Below, in pieces: positions 31,448-38,760 of a stretch of DNA of 64,000 bases. A program made the translations under genes and the position numbers. Position 1 is the first letter of the stretch. Each line of letters starts with the position of its first letter. Source of the DNA: Diaphorobacter limosus (lineage in GTDB: Bacteria > Pseudomonadota > Gammaproteobacteria > Burkholderiales > Burkholderiaceae_C); NCBI RefSeq assembly GCF_033100095.1, contig NZ_CP136921.1, forward strand, positions 2,698,501-2,762,500, read 5' to 3'. Below the pieces are notes generated by a model. It ran no database searches. It saw only the letters and a program-made list of their open reading frames with translations, and was not told the origin of the DNA.

Positions 31448-33430
31448 TCAGCCGCGCAACAGTTTTTCTTCCGCCAGGCTCAGGGCCGTGGGGTGACCCG
31501 ACAGCACCAGGGTGTCGCCCTCGGCCAGTGGCGCCTCATCGTCGGGGCCGGACATGCGCCCGCTGAACCGGCGCACGTTGATCAGGCGCGCGCCCATGGC
31601 GTGCAGCGTCAGCGTGGCCAGGCTGGCGCCCACGGCGGCGGCGCCCGGGGGCAGGGTGATGGAGTACAGGCGCTCCTGGTCGCGCTCGCTGACGGTGTCG
31701 TCGTCGGCGCCGTGGAAGTAGCCGCGCAGCAGGCCATAGCGCTGTTCGCGCTGGCCCTGCACCAGGCGCAGCACGCGGCGCATGGGCACGCCCACCAGGG
31801 CCAGGGCATGGCCGGCCAGCATCAGCGAGCCCTCGATGGCCTCGGGCACGACCTCGGTGGCGCCGGCGGCCTGCAGCTTCTCCAGGTGGGTGTCGTCCTC
31901 GGTGCGTACCACCACCGGCACTTGTGGTGCATGGGCGCGGGCATTGGCCAGCACTTTCAAGGCGGCGGCCGTGTCCAGATAGGTGATGGCCAGGGCCGCG
32001 GCCCGGCCCAGGCCGGCGGCCTTCAGAGCCTGGACGCGCGTGGCATCGCCAAACACCACCGAGTCGCCGGCGGCGGCGGCCTGGCGCACGCGGTCCGGGT
32101 CCAGATCCAGCGCCATGTAGGGGATGCCCTCGCGCTCGAGCATGCGCGCCAGGTTCTGGCCGCAGCGGCCATAGCCGCAGATCAGCACATGGCCGCTGGT
32201 GTTGATGGCCTGGCGCGCAATGCTGGTCACCTGCAGCGACTGCTGCAGCCAGTCGCTGGCCACCAGCTTCATGACGATGCGGTTGCTGTACTGGATCAGG
32301 AAGGGCGTGGCCAGCATGGACAGCACCATGGCCGCCAGCACCGGGTTCATGAGCGCCGGCGCCAGCAGCTCGTGCGTCTGCATCAGCGACAGCAGCACGA
32401 AGCCGAATTCGCCCGCCTGCGCCACGTACAGCGCGGTGCGCAGCGACACGCCGGTGGTGGCGCCCAGGCCGCGCGCCAGGGCCACGATGATGGCGGTCTT
32501 GATGAGCAGCGGCGCCGCCAGCAAGAGCAGCACCAGCGCCCAGCGCTCCACCATCACATGCCAGTCCAGCATCATGCCCACGGTGATGAAGAACAGGCCC
32601 AGCAGCACGTCGTGGAAGGGGCGGATGTCGGTGCCCACCTGGTGGCGGAACTCCGTCTCGGACACCAGCACCCCGGCGATGAAGGCGCCCAGCGCCAGCG
32701 ACAGCCCGGCCAGCTCGGTCATCCAGGCCAGGCCCAGCGTGACCAGCAACAGGTTCAGCATGAACAGTTCGTCGCTCTTGCGCCTGGCCACCAGGGTCAG
32801 CCACCAGCGCATCACGCCCTGACCGCCCACCAGCAGCACGCTTACCAACACCATGGCCTTGAGCAGGGCCAGGCCCAGCGCCAGCAGCAGCTTGTCGGGT
32901 GACGAGCCCAGCGCCGGTATCAGCACCAGCAGCGGCACCACGGCCAAGTCCTGGAACAGCAGGATGCCCAGCACGCGCCGGCCATGCTCGCTCTCGAGCT
33001 CGCCACGCTCGGACATCAGCTTGACGACGATGGCCGTGCTGCTCATGGCCAGCGTGCCGCCCAGGGCCAGGGCGGTCTGCCAGCCCATGTCCCACACGCC
33101 GCCCAGTCGTGCCAGCAGCAGCAGGCAGGCGGTGAAGGCCAGCATGGACAGCAGCACCTGCAGCAGCCCCAGGCCGAACACATGGCGGCGCATGGCGCGC
33201 AGCTTGGGCAGGTTGAACTCCAGGCCGATGGTGAACATCAGGAACACCACGCCAAACTCGCCCAGGTGGCGCACGCCCTCGGAGTTCTGCGTCAGCGCCA
33301 GCGCATGCGGGCCAATGAGGATGCCCGCCGCCAGATAGCCCATCATCGGCGGCAGCCGCAGGCTGCGGCAGGCGACCACGCCCAGCACGGCAGCCAGCAG
33401 GTACAGCAGCGTCAGGGCGAGTGAGGACAT
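31448..33430 (-). CDS. CPA2-family cation:proton antiporter (KefB/KefC/YbaL-like) with RCK domains
   Basis: A 660-residue membrane protein. About 12 hydrophobic segments make a Na+/H+ exchanger domain (residues 1-385; PPMMGYLAAGILIGPHAL, FGVVFLMFTIGLEFNLPKL, FQDLAVVPLLVLIPALG). A TrkA_N/RCK nucleotide-binding domain follows (GHVLICGYGRCGQNLARML, VFGDATRVQALKAAGLGRA), then a TrkA_C domain. This is the layout of Kef-type potassium efflux systems gated by nucleotide or glutathione. The start at 33430 gives the usual short N-terminus. It is divergent from kdsD across 48 bases. A separate KefF/G partner is not seen. Confidence 0.9.
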   Translation of the reverse strand: MSSLALTLLYLLAAVLGVVACRSLRLPPMMGYLAAGILIGPHALALTQNSEGVRHLGEFGVVFLMFTIGLEFNLPKLRAMRRHVFGLGLLQVLLSMLAFTACLLLLARLGGVWDMGWQTALALGGTLAMSSTAIVVKLMSERGELESEHGRRVLGILLFQDLAVVPLLVLIPALGSSPDKLLLALGLALLKAMVLVSVLLVGGQGVMRWWLTLVARRKSDELFMLNLLLVTLGLAWMTELAGLSLALGAFIAGVLVSETEFRHQVGTDIRPFHDVLLGLFFITVGMMLDWHVMVERWALVLLLLAAPLLIKTAIIVALARGLGATTGVSLRTALYVAQAGEFGFVLLSLMQTHELLAPALMNPVLAAMVLSMLATPFLIQYSNRIVMKLVASDWLQQSLQVTSIARQAINTSGHVLICGYGRCGQNLARMLEREGIPYMALDLDPDRVRQAAAAGDSVVFGDATRVQALKAAGLGRAAALAITYLDTAAALKVLANARAHAPQVPVVVRTEDDTHLEKLQAAGATEVVPEAIEGSLMLAGHALALVGVPMRRVLRLVQGQREQRYGLLRGYFHGADDDTVSERDQERLYSITLPPGAAAVGASLATLTLHAMGARLINVRRFSGRMSGPDDEAPLAEGDTLVLSGHPTALSLAEEKLLRG

Positions 33431-33478
33431 GCCTGATCCTAGCCGAGCCGGGGGCGGGCCGACCGATAGAATTCGCCC

Positions 33479-34480
33479 ATGCCCAACGCCCCATCCGCCC
33501 CCCCGCCCTTCGATGCCGCGCAGGCCCTGCGCCTGGGGCGCGAGACCTTCGATATCGAGGCCCAGGCATTGCAGAGCCTGGGCGCGCGCCTGGGCCAGGT
33601 GTTTGTGCAGGCGGTGCAGCTGCTGCTGGCCACGCCCGGGCGCGTGGTCGTCATGGGCATGGGCAAGAGCGGCCATGTGGGGCGCAAGATCGCCGCCACG
33701 CTGGCATCCACCGGCACGCCCGCGTTCTTCGTGCACCCGGCCGAGGCCAGCCATGGCGACCTGGGCATGGTCACGCGCGGCGACCTGTTGCTGGCCCTGT
33801 CCAACAGCGGCGAGAGCAGCGAAATCACCGTGCTGCTGCCCATGCTCAAGCGCCAGGGCGTGCCCCTGATCGCCATGACGGGTGGGCTGCAGTCGTCACT
33901 GGCGCGCCATGCCGACCTGGTGCTGGACTGCAGCGTGGAGCGCGAGGCCTGCCCGCTGAACCTGGCCCCGACCACCAGCACCACGGTGCAGCTGGCCATG
34001 GGCGACGCGCTGGCCGTGGCCCTGCTGGACGCGCGTGGCTTTCGTCCCGAAGACTTTGCCCGCTCGCACCCCGGCGGTGCGCTGGGGCGGCGCCTGCTGA
34101 CCCATGTGCGCGACGTCATGCGCAGCGGCGAGCAGGTGCCGCAGGTACTGCCGCAGGTGGACTTCAGCACCCTGATGCGCGAGATGAGTGCCAAGGGCAT
34201 GGGCGCCGCCGCCGTGGTGGACGAGGCGGGTCGCCCCATCGGCATCTTCACCGACGGCGACCTGCGCCGGCGCATAGAGGCCGGCGCCGACCTGCGCGGC
34301 ATGCGCGCCCAGGACATCATGCATGCCAACCCCCGCACCATTGCCGCCGACGCGCTGGCGGCCGACGCTGCGCAGCTGATGGAGCAGCACTCCATTACCA
34401 GCGTGCTGGTCACCGAGCCCGGCGGTGTGCTGGTGGGCGTGGTGCATATCGGCGACCTGATGCGCGCCAAGGTGATCTGA
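33479..34480 (+). CDS. kdsD: Arabinose-5-phosphate isomerase
   Basis: Converts ribulose-5-phosphate to arabinose-5-phosphate, the first step to KDO of LPS. The 333 residues combine a SIS domain (VVVMGMGKSGHVGRKIAATL, HPAEASHGDLGMV, LSNSGESSEI) with the family TTSTT region and SHPGGALGRRLL, and two CBS domains at the C-terminus (VVDEAGRPIGIFTDGDLRRR; VGVVHIGDLMRAKVI). It overlaps kdsC by one base (TGATG). Confidence 0.95.
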   Translation: MPNAPSAPPPFDAAQALRLGRETFDIEAQALQSLGARLGQVFVQAVQLLLATPGRVVVMGMGKSGHVGRKIAATLASTGTPAFFVHPAEASHGDLGMVTRGDLLLALSNSGESSEITVLLPMLKRQGVPLIAMTGGLQSSLARHADLVLDCSVEREACPLNLAPTTSTTVQLAMGDALAVALLDARGFRPEDFARSHPGGALGRRLLTHVRDVMRSGEQVPQVLPQVDFSTLMREMSAKGMGAAAVVDEAGRPIGIFTDGDLRRRIEAGADLRGMRAQDIMHANPRTIAADALAADAAQLMEQHSITSVLVTEPGGVLVGVVHIGDLMRAKVI

Positions 34481-35046
34481 TGCAACAACCCCTGCCCCCG
34501 CTGCGCCCCGTGCTGCAATTCGCCCCAGCGCTACTGCTGCGTGCGCAGCCGGTGCGCGTGGCCTTTTTCGACGTGGATGGCGTTCTCACCGACGGTGGCC
34601 TGTATTTCTCCGAAGCCGGCGAGACCCTCAAGCGCTTCAACACCCTGGACGGCCATGGCCTGAAGCTGCTGCAGCAGGCCGGCATCACCCCGGCGGTGAT
34701 CACCGGGCGCGATTCCCCCGCGCTGCGCCTGCGCCTCGCGGCGCTGGGCGTGGTGCATGCGCGCTTTGGCACCGAGGACAAGCGCCCGGCCGCCGAGGCC
34801 ATCCTGGCCGAGCTGGGCCTGGCCTGGGGCCAGGCCGCCGCCATGGGCGACGACTGGCCGGATCTGGCCGTGATGCGCCGCGCGGCCTTTGCCTGCGCGC
34901 CGCCGCAGGCCCAGGCCGAGGTGCGCGCCGTGGCCCACCATGTCACCGCCGCGGCCGGCGGCGCGGGCGCTGTGCGCGAGCTGTGCGACCTGCTGCTCGT
35001 CGCCAGCGGCCGCTATGCCGGCTTGCTGGCCGCGCACGGCGCATGA
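34480..35046 (+). CDS. kdsC: KDO 8-phosphate phosphatase
   Basis: A HAD-family phosphatase (188 residues) that dephosphorylates KDO-8-P in LPS synthesis. Motif I is FFDVDGVLTDGGLYF with both catalytic Asp. Then come RFNTLDGHGLKLLQQAG, motif II VITGRDS and the C-terminal MGDDWPDLAVM. The start shares its A with the kdsD stop, and its own stop overlaps lptC, so the genes are translationally coupled. Confidence 0.95.
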   Translation: MQQPLPPLRPVLQFAPALLLRAQPVRVAFFDVDGVLTDGGLYFSEAGETLKRFNTLDGHGLKLLQQAGITPAVITGRDSPALRLRLAALGVVHARFGTEDKRPAAEAILAELGLAWGQAAAMGDDWPDLAVMRRAAFACAPPQAQAEVRAVAHHVTAAAGGAGAVRELCDLLLVASGRYAGLLAAHGA

Positions 35047-35660
35047 TGAGCAGCCTGCGCCGGGCCTGGGAGCGCCTGTCCCTCTACCTGCCCGTGCTGC
35101 TCATGGGGCTGCTGGCGCTGGGCACCTGGTGGCTGGTGCGCAACGCACCCCAGCCGCAGCCGGCGGTGGTGGAGCGCCCGGTGAGCCACGAGCCCGACTA
35201 CTTCATGCGCGACTTCGCCGTGAAAAACTTCGATGACACGGGCCGCCTGCAAAGCGACATCCGTGGCCAGCTGGCGCGCCACTATGCCGACAGCGACCAG
35301 CTGGAGATCGACCAGGCGCGCATGCGCTCGGTCAGCCCCGAAGGGCGCGTGACCACGGCCAGCGCCAACCGTGCGCTGACGAATGCCGATGGCAGCGAGG
35401 TGCAGCTGTTCGGCAACGCCATCGTCACGCGCGAGCCCCTGGTGCGCAAAGGCCAGGCCACGTTGCCGCGCCTGGAGTTCCGGGGCGAATTTCTGCATGC
35501 CTGGGTGAATGATGAGCGCGTGCGCTCCAACCAGCCCGTGACCCTCAAGCGCGGCTCCGACACCTTCACCGCCGACAGCATGGACTATGACAACCTGGAT
35601 CAGATCCTGAACCTGCGCGGGCGCGTGCACGGCACGCTGCAGCCGGCGGCACGCCGCTGA
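35043..35660 (+). CDS. lptC: LPS export protein LptC
   Basis: A bitopic inner-membrane protein (205 residues) of the Lpt bridge that carries LPS from the ABC transporter to LptA. One membrane helix (LSLYLPVLLMGLLALGTWWL) is followed by a periplasmic jellyroll with the family signature EPDYFMRDFAVKNFDDTGRL and TADSMDYDNLDQILNLRGRV. It overlaps kdsC by four bases. lptA and lptB, often the next genes, are absent from the window; a short-chain dehydrogenase gene follows instead. Confidence 0.93.
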   Translation: MMSSLRRAWERLSLYLPVLLMGLLALGTWWLVRNAPQPQPAVVERPVSHEPDYFMRDFAVKNFDDTGRLQSDIRGQLARHYADSDQLEIDQARMRSVSPEGRVTTASANRALTNADGSEVQLFGNAIVTREPLVRKGQATLPRLEFRGEFLHAWVNDERVRSNQPVTLKRGSDTFTADSMDYDNLDQILNLRGRVHGTLQPAARR

Positions 35661-35675
35661 ACCCCCAGATTGGCC

Positions 35676-36461
35676 ATGCCCGCGCGCCCCCTGGTCTTCA
35701 TCACCGGCGCCTCCAGCGGCATAGGCCGGGCGCTGGCCGAGTGCTACCACCGTGCGGGCTGGCGACTGGCCCTGGTGGCGCGCCGCGAACTTGAGATCAA
35801 ATCATGGGCTAGCGCGCACCAATTAAGCGCAAGCAGCTATCAAATTTATGGTGCTGATGTCGCGCAAATGGACAGCATCATCGCCGCCGGCCAGGCCTGC
35901 CTGGCGCGCCAGGGTCTGCCCGACGTGGTCATCGCCAACGCCGGCATCAGCGTCGGCATGGACACTGCCGAGCGCGCCGACCTGGACGTCATGGCGCGCG
36001 TCTTTGCCACCAACAACCTGGGCCTGGCCGCTACCTTCCACCCCTTCATTAGCGCCATGACACAGCGCGGCAGCGGGCGCCTGGTGGGCATTGGCAGCGT
36101 GGCCGGCATACGCGGCCTGCCCGGCCATGGCGCCTATTGCGCCAGCAAGGCGGCGGTGATCAGCTACTGCGAGAGCCTGCGCGGTGAATTGCGCGGCAGC
36201 GGCGTGCGCGTGGTCACGATTAGCCCCGGCTATGTGGACACGCCGCTGACGCGGGAAAACCGCTACCGCATGCCGTTTCTGATGACCCCCGAAGCGTTTG
36301 CCGAGAGCGCCTTCAAGGCCATAGAAACCGGCAGCAGCTACCGCGTCATCCCCTGGCAGATGGGCGTGGCTGCCAAGCTGCTGCGCCTGCTGCCCAACCC
36401 CTGGTTCGACCGCCTGCTGCAGGGACGGCCACGCAAGCACCGGCAGCCGCCTTCGAGCTGA
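35676..36461 (+). CDS. Short-chain dehydrogenase/reductase (SDR)
   Basis: A 261-residue classical SDR. Cofactor loop VFITGASSGIGRAL, NAG motif VIANAGISVG, catalytic Ser (VGIGSVAGIRG) and YCASKAAV with Tyr and Lys, then ISPGYVDTPLT. Residues 39-58 are encoded by DNA that matches the dispersed repeat (copy 5), replacing the usual strand/loop after the Arg pair that follows beta-2. A TTG two codons upstream is in frame; ATG at 35676 is chosen. It lies 15 bases after lptC. Substrate unknown. Confidence 0.9.
   Translation: MPARPLVFITGASSGIGRALAECYHRAGWRLALVARRELEIKSWASAHQLSASSYQIYGADVAQMDSIIAAGQACLARQGLPDVVIANAGISVGMDTAERADLDVMARVFATNNLGLAATFHPFISAMTQRGSGRLVGIGSVAGIRGLPGHGAYCASKAAVISYCESLRGELRGSGVRVVTISPGYVDTPLTRENRYRMPFLMTPEAFAESAFKAIETGSSYRVIPWQMGVAAKLLRLLPNPWFDRLLQGRPRKHRQPPSS
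35789..35851. repeat. Dispersed palindrome copy 5, in frame inside the SDR gene
   Basis: On the minus strand: TTTGATAGCTGCTTGCGCTT, then AATTGGTGCGCGCTAGCCC and ATGATTTGATCTCAAG, one of the best matches to the repeat family. It is AT-rich against its surroundings and encodes SDR residues 39-58, leaving the frame open. Confidence 0.75.
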
Positions 36462-36491
36462 AAAAAACCAAGGGCTCCCGAGGGAGCCCTT
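36461..36491 (-). terminator. Terminator of the first RRM gene
   Basis: A 10-bp stem (AAGGGCTCCC at 36470-36479, GGGAGCCCTT at 36482-36491). On the minus strand it is followed by GG and a T-run (36461-36467). It ends the minus-strand RRM gene and abuts the stop of the convergent SDR gene. Confidence 0.85.
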
Positions 36492-36509
36492 GCGCATGGG
36501 GTCAGCGGA

Positions 36510-36989
36510 TCAATAACCGCCGCGATCGCCGCCGTAGCCGCCGCCACCACCACCGTAGCCGCCACGGCCACCGCCGCCGCCACCACCGCCGCGCGGGCCG
36601 GAGCCATAGGGGCTGCGGAAACCGCCTTCGCCGCGGCCACCGCCGCCGCCACCCGCGCCACGGCCACCGCCGTAGCCGCCGCCGCCACCACCGCCGAAAC
36701 CACCGCCGAAACCACCGCCACCGCTGCGCGGGGGACGGGGCTCCATGGGGCGCGCCTCGTTCACGACGATGGCGCGGCCACCCAGGGGCTGGCCGTGCAT
36801 GCCGTTGATGGCGGCCTGGGCCTCTGCATCACTGCCCATTTCCACGAAACCAAAGCCTTTGGAGCGACCGGTGTCGCGTTCCATCATGACCTTGGCGCTG
36901 GTCACGGTTCCGAACTGGCCAAAGGCCTGCTCCAGATCCTGGTCGCGCACCGAGTACGGCAGGTTGCCGACGTACAGCTTGTTGCCCAT
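36510..36989 (-). CDS. Glycine-rich RRM RNA-binding protein (paralogue 1)
   Basis: A 159-residue protein. An RRM fold fills residues 1-80, with RNP2 KLYVGNLPY and RNP1 KGFGFVEM. The rest is a Gly/Arg/Tyr-rich tail (GGGGG, GGYGGG and RGG-type repeats, ending YGGDRGGY). This design resembles cold-inducible RNA chaperones of cyanobacteria and proteobacteria. The start at 36989 has GGAG upstream. A very similar gene follows upstream on the same strand (37227-37595). Each has its own terminator and leader, so they are separate transcripts. Confidence 0.92.
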   Translation of the reverse strand: MGNKLYVGNLPYSVRDQDLEQAFGQFGTVTSAKVMMERDTGRSKGFGFVEMGSDAEAQAAINGMHGQPLGGRAIVVNEARPMEPRPPRSGGGGFGGGFGGGGGGGYGGGRGAGGGGGGRGEGGFRSPYGSGPRGGGGGGGGRGGYGGGGGGYGGDRGGY

Positions 36990-37189
36990 CAAGGGACTCC
37001 TGAAAAACAATTGAAATGAGCGACGGAGTCCCGAACCCGCAGCCAGTTGATCACAAAGACGCCCTATGCGCGAAAACTGACGGATCACCGCAACCACGAT
37101 GAAGGTCGCCCTTCACCAGCGGAGATTATGTTGCAAAACTCTTGGGCAAATACAAGGGGGTTTGTGCGCTCATGTCGCCGATTGGCCGC

Positions 37190-37214
37190 AAAAAAAGGGG
37201 CCTTGCGGCCCCTT
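37190..37214 (-). terminator. Terminator of the second RRM gene
   Basis: A stem AAGGGGCC (37195-37202) with GGCCCCTT (37207-37214). On the minus strand it is followed by seven or more T residues (about 37190-37196). It lies just after the stop of the second RRM gene. Confidence 0.9.
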
Positions 37215-37226
37215 GTCTGATCGAGA

Positions 37227-37595
37227 TCAGTAGCTGGAACGGCCACCGCCGTAGCCGCCGCGGTCGCCACCGTAGCCGCCGCCATTGCCGCGGCCACCGC
37301 CGTAGCCGCCGCCACCACCGTAACCACCGCTGCGCGGGGGGCGGGGCTCCATGGGGCGCGCTTCGTTGACCACCAGGTCACGGCCGCCGAAATTCTGGCC
37401 ATGCACGCCCTGGATGGCGGCCTGTGCCTCGGCATCGCTGCCCATCTCGACGAAGCCAAAGCCCTTGGAGCGGCCGGTGTCGCGCTCCATCATGACCTTG
37501 GCGCTTTGCACGGCGCCGAACTGGCCGAAGGTTTGCTCCAGATCCTGGTCGCGGAAGGAATAGGGCAGGTTGCCCACGTAAAGTTTGTTGCCCAT
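37227..37595 (-). CDS. Glycine-rich RRM RNA-binding protein (paralogue 2)
   Basis: A 122-residue protein. The RRM domain (KLYVGNLPY, KGFGFVEM) is nearly identical to paralogue 1, with a shorter Gly-rich tail ending YGGGRSSY. The first 90 residues differ at only a few positions (for example SFRDQDLEQTFGQFG against SVRDQDLEQAFGQFG), so this is a recent tandem duplication or one maintained by conversion. The start at 37595 has GGAG upstream. The leaders of both genes share a segment containing AAAGACGC and GAAACTGAC. Confidence 0.92.
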   Translation of the reverse strand: MGNKLYVGNLPYSFRDQDLEQTFGQFGAVQSAKVMMERDTGRSKGFGFVEMGSDAEAQAAIQGVHGQNFGGRDLVVNEARPMEPRPPRSGGYGGGGGYGGGRGNGGGYGGDRGGYGGGRSSY

Positions 37596-38066
37596 GACGG
37601 GACTCCTAGAAATAAACATGGAACGCGATGGAGCCCGACGCAATCAACAAACCTGTGACGACTTCAAAGACGCGAAACTGACCAGACACCGCAAAGTGCT
37701 TTCCTGCAGGACAGGAAGGCTCGGCCATTATCAAGTATCCCTATGGCCTCAGAACGGTGATAAGTGCGTTCCAGCAACACTTTCGAGGGTATTTACCGGG
37801 TATTTGTTGTCCATCGGGCAGCACCGGCGCGGATGGATACAATGCCGGCCGTCCATGGGGAGTAGCCTGCCCACGCGCGCCGCAGGCGCCACGGGAGGCA
37901 TGCATCAACAGACTTGGCGCGCCCGCGCGCCATGGTGCATGAGGTTCGCCGCAATGGCGGACTGGGCGAGACCATTGACCATGCACCGATCCATCAGGCC
38001 GGAGTCGGGGCGTGGTCAATGCTGTCCGAATGCTTCCGGCCGGAAATCCCTTGACCCAGTCCCGCT
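37596..38066. other. Divergent leader region: RRM promoter side and Mn riboswitch side
   Basis: 471 bases without a gene. The left third (37596-37730) is the leader of the minus-strand RRM gene. The middle (about 37740-37850) should hold the promoter for the plus-strand exporter gene, though no clear -35/-10 pair stands out. The right part (37850-38050) is the yybP-ykoY riboswitch and its expression platform, ending close to the exporter start codon. Confidence 0.6.
37850..38045 (+). ncRNA. yybP-ykoY manganese riboswitch
   Basis: Both conserved metal-binding loops are present at the right spacing: GGGGAGTAGCC (37857-37867) and GGGCGAGACC (37964-37973), enclosed by short closing pairs (ATGG 37855-37858 with CCAT 37972-37975) and separated by GC-rich stems. 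Downstream, ATTGACCA (37974-37981) can pair with TGGTCAAT (38013-38020), a hairpin that competes with the closing stem. A palindrome TTCCGGCCGGAA (38034-38045) lies near the start codon. The aptamer class binds Mn2+ and commonly controls Mn exporters, which is the gene that follows. The switching mechanism is inferred. Confidence 0.85.
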
Positions 38067-38645
38067 ATGGAAGCCTTTCTCATCTCCACCTCCATCGTCG
38101 CCCTCGCAGAAATGGGCGACAAGACCCAGCTGCTGTCCCTGGTGCTGGCGGCGCGTTTTCGCAAGCCCTGGCCCATCGTGCTGGGCATTCTGGTGGCCAC
38201 GCTGGCCAATCATGCGCTGGCCGGGGCCGTCGGCGCGTGGGTGACCACGGTACTGGGGCCGCAGGCGCTGCGCTGGGTGCTGGGCCTATCGTTCATCGCC
38301 ATGGCGGTGTGGATGCTGATCCCCGACAAGCTCGACGATGACGGCGAGGGCAAGGGCGTGCGCCTGGGCGTGTTCGGCACCACCGTGGTGGCCTTCTTCA
38401 TCGCCGAGATGGGTGACAAGACGCAGATTGCCACCGTCATGCTGGCGGCGCAGTACAACGCCTATCTGTGGGTGGTGGCCGGCACCACGCTGGGCATGAT
38501 GATTGCCAACGCACCCGTGGTCTGGCTGGGTGACCGCCTGGTCAAGAAGGTACCGATACGCCTGGTGCACATCATCTCGGCCGTGATTTTTCTGGTGCTG
38601 GGTCTGCTGGCGCTGTTTGTGCCGCAGGCCACGCCTTTGGCATAA
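38067..38645 (+). CDS. UPF0016/TMEM165-family manganese exporter
   Basis: A 192-residue membrane protein with the two family repeats, each carrying E-M-G-D-K-T: LAEMGDKTQLLSLVLAARF (about residue 13) and IAEMGDKTQIATVMLAAQY (about 112). Six membrane helices are predicted. Members such as MneA export Mn2+ in bacteria. The yybP-ykoY riboswitch in the leader supports a Mn2+-induced exporter. The start at 38067 begins MEAFLISTSIVAL, the first helix. Confidence 0.92.
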   Translation: MEAFLISTSIVALAEMGDKTQLLSLVLAARFRKPWPIVLGILVATLANHALAGAVGAWVTTVLGPQALRWVLGLSFIAMAVWMLIPDKLDDDGEGKGVRLGVFGTTVVAFFIAEMGDKTQIATVMLAAQYNAYLWVVAGTTLGMMIANAPVVWLGDRLVKKVPIRLVHIISAVIFLVLGLLALFVPQATPLA

Positions 38646-38655
38646 TGCCCGCCAG

Positions 38656-38708
38656 ACGCGCCGATTTGCTACCGCTTGCGGGCGCTTTATAAATTCAGCT
38701 AAAGACAT
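38656..38708 (+). ncRNA. SAM-II-like riboswitch upstream of metX
   Basis: The leader matches the compact SAM-II fold: a P1 stem GCGCC (38658-38662) with GGCGC (38681-38685), a loop beginning GATTTGCTACCGC, then TTTATAAATTCAGCTAAAG, which corresponds to the UAAAU...AGCUAAA pseudoknot strand of known SAM-II aptamers (the crystallised metX element has GAUUU, GAUAAAU and AGCUAAA at equivalent places). SAM-II elements classically sit before metA or metX. Repression by SAM is expected. An intrinsic terminator lies directly downstream. Confidence 0.82.
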
Positions 38709-38724
38709 GACCGATGGATGCATG

Positions 38725-38759
38725 ACCCGGCCTCGTTTTTAGCGACAGCCGGGTTTTTT
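38725..38759 (+). terminator. Attenuator-type terminator abutting the metX start codon
   Basis: ACCCGGC (38725-38731) pairs with GCCGGGT (38748-38754), followed by a T-run ending at 38759. One base later is the metX ATG (38761). With the SAM-II-like aptamer 17 bases upstream it forms a plausible transcription attenuator; alternatively the stem blocks ribosome access. No ordinary Shine-Dalgarno is visible before the ATG. Confidence 0.8.
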
Positions 38760-38760
38760 C

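Noticed and set aside
36510..36700. Repetitive GC-rich tract considered as a tandem repeat array or CRISPR-like structure
   Set aside because: It is the coding sequence of the Gly-rich tail (GGN codons) of the RRM protein; no spacer structure.
38656..38700. AT-rich TTGCTACCGCTTGCGGGCGC stretch considered as another dispersed palindrome
   Set aside because: It fits the SAM-II aptamer strand by strand, including the downstream AGCTAAAG, and lies before metX; the repeat match is poor beyond GCGC.
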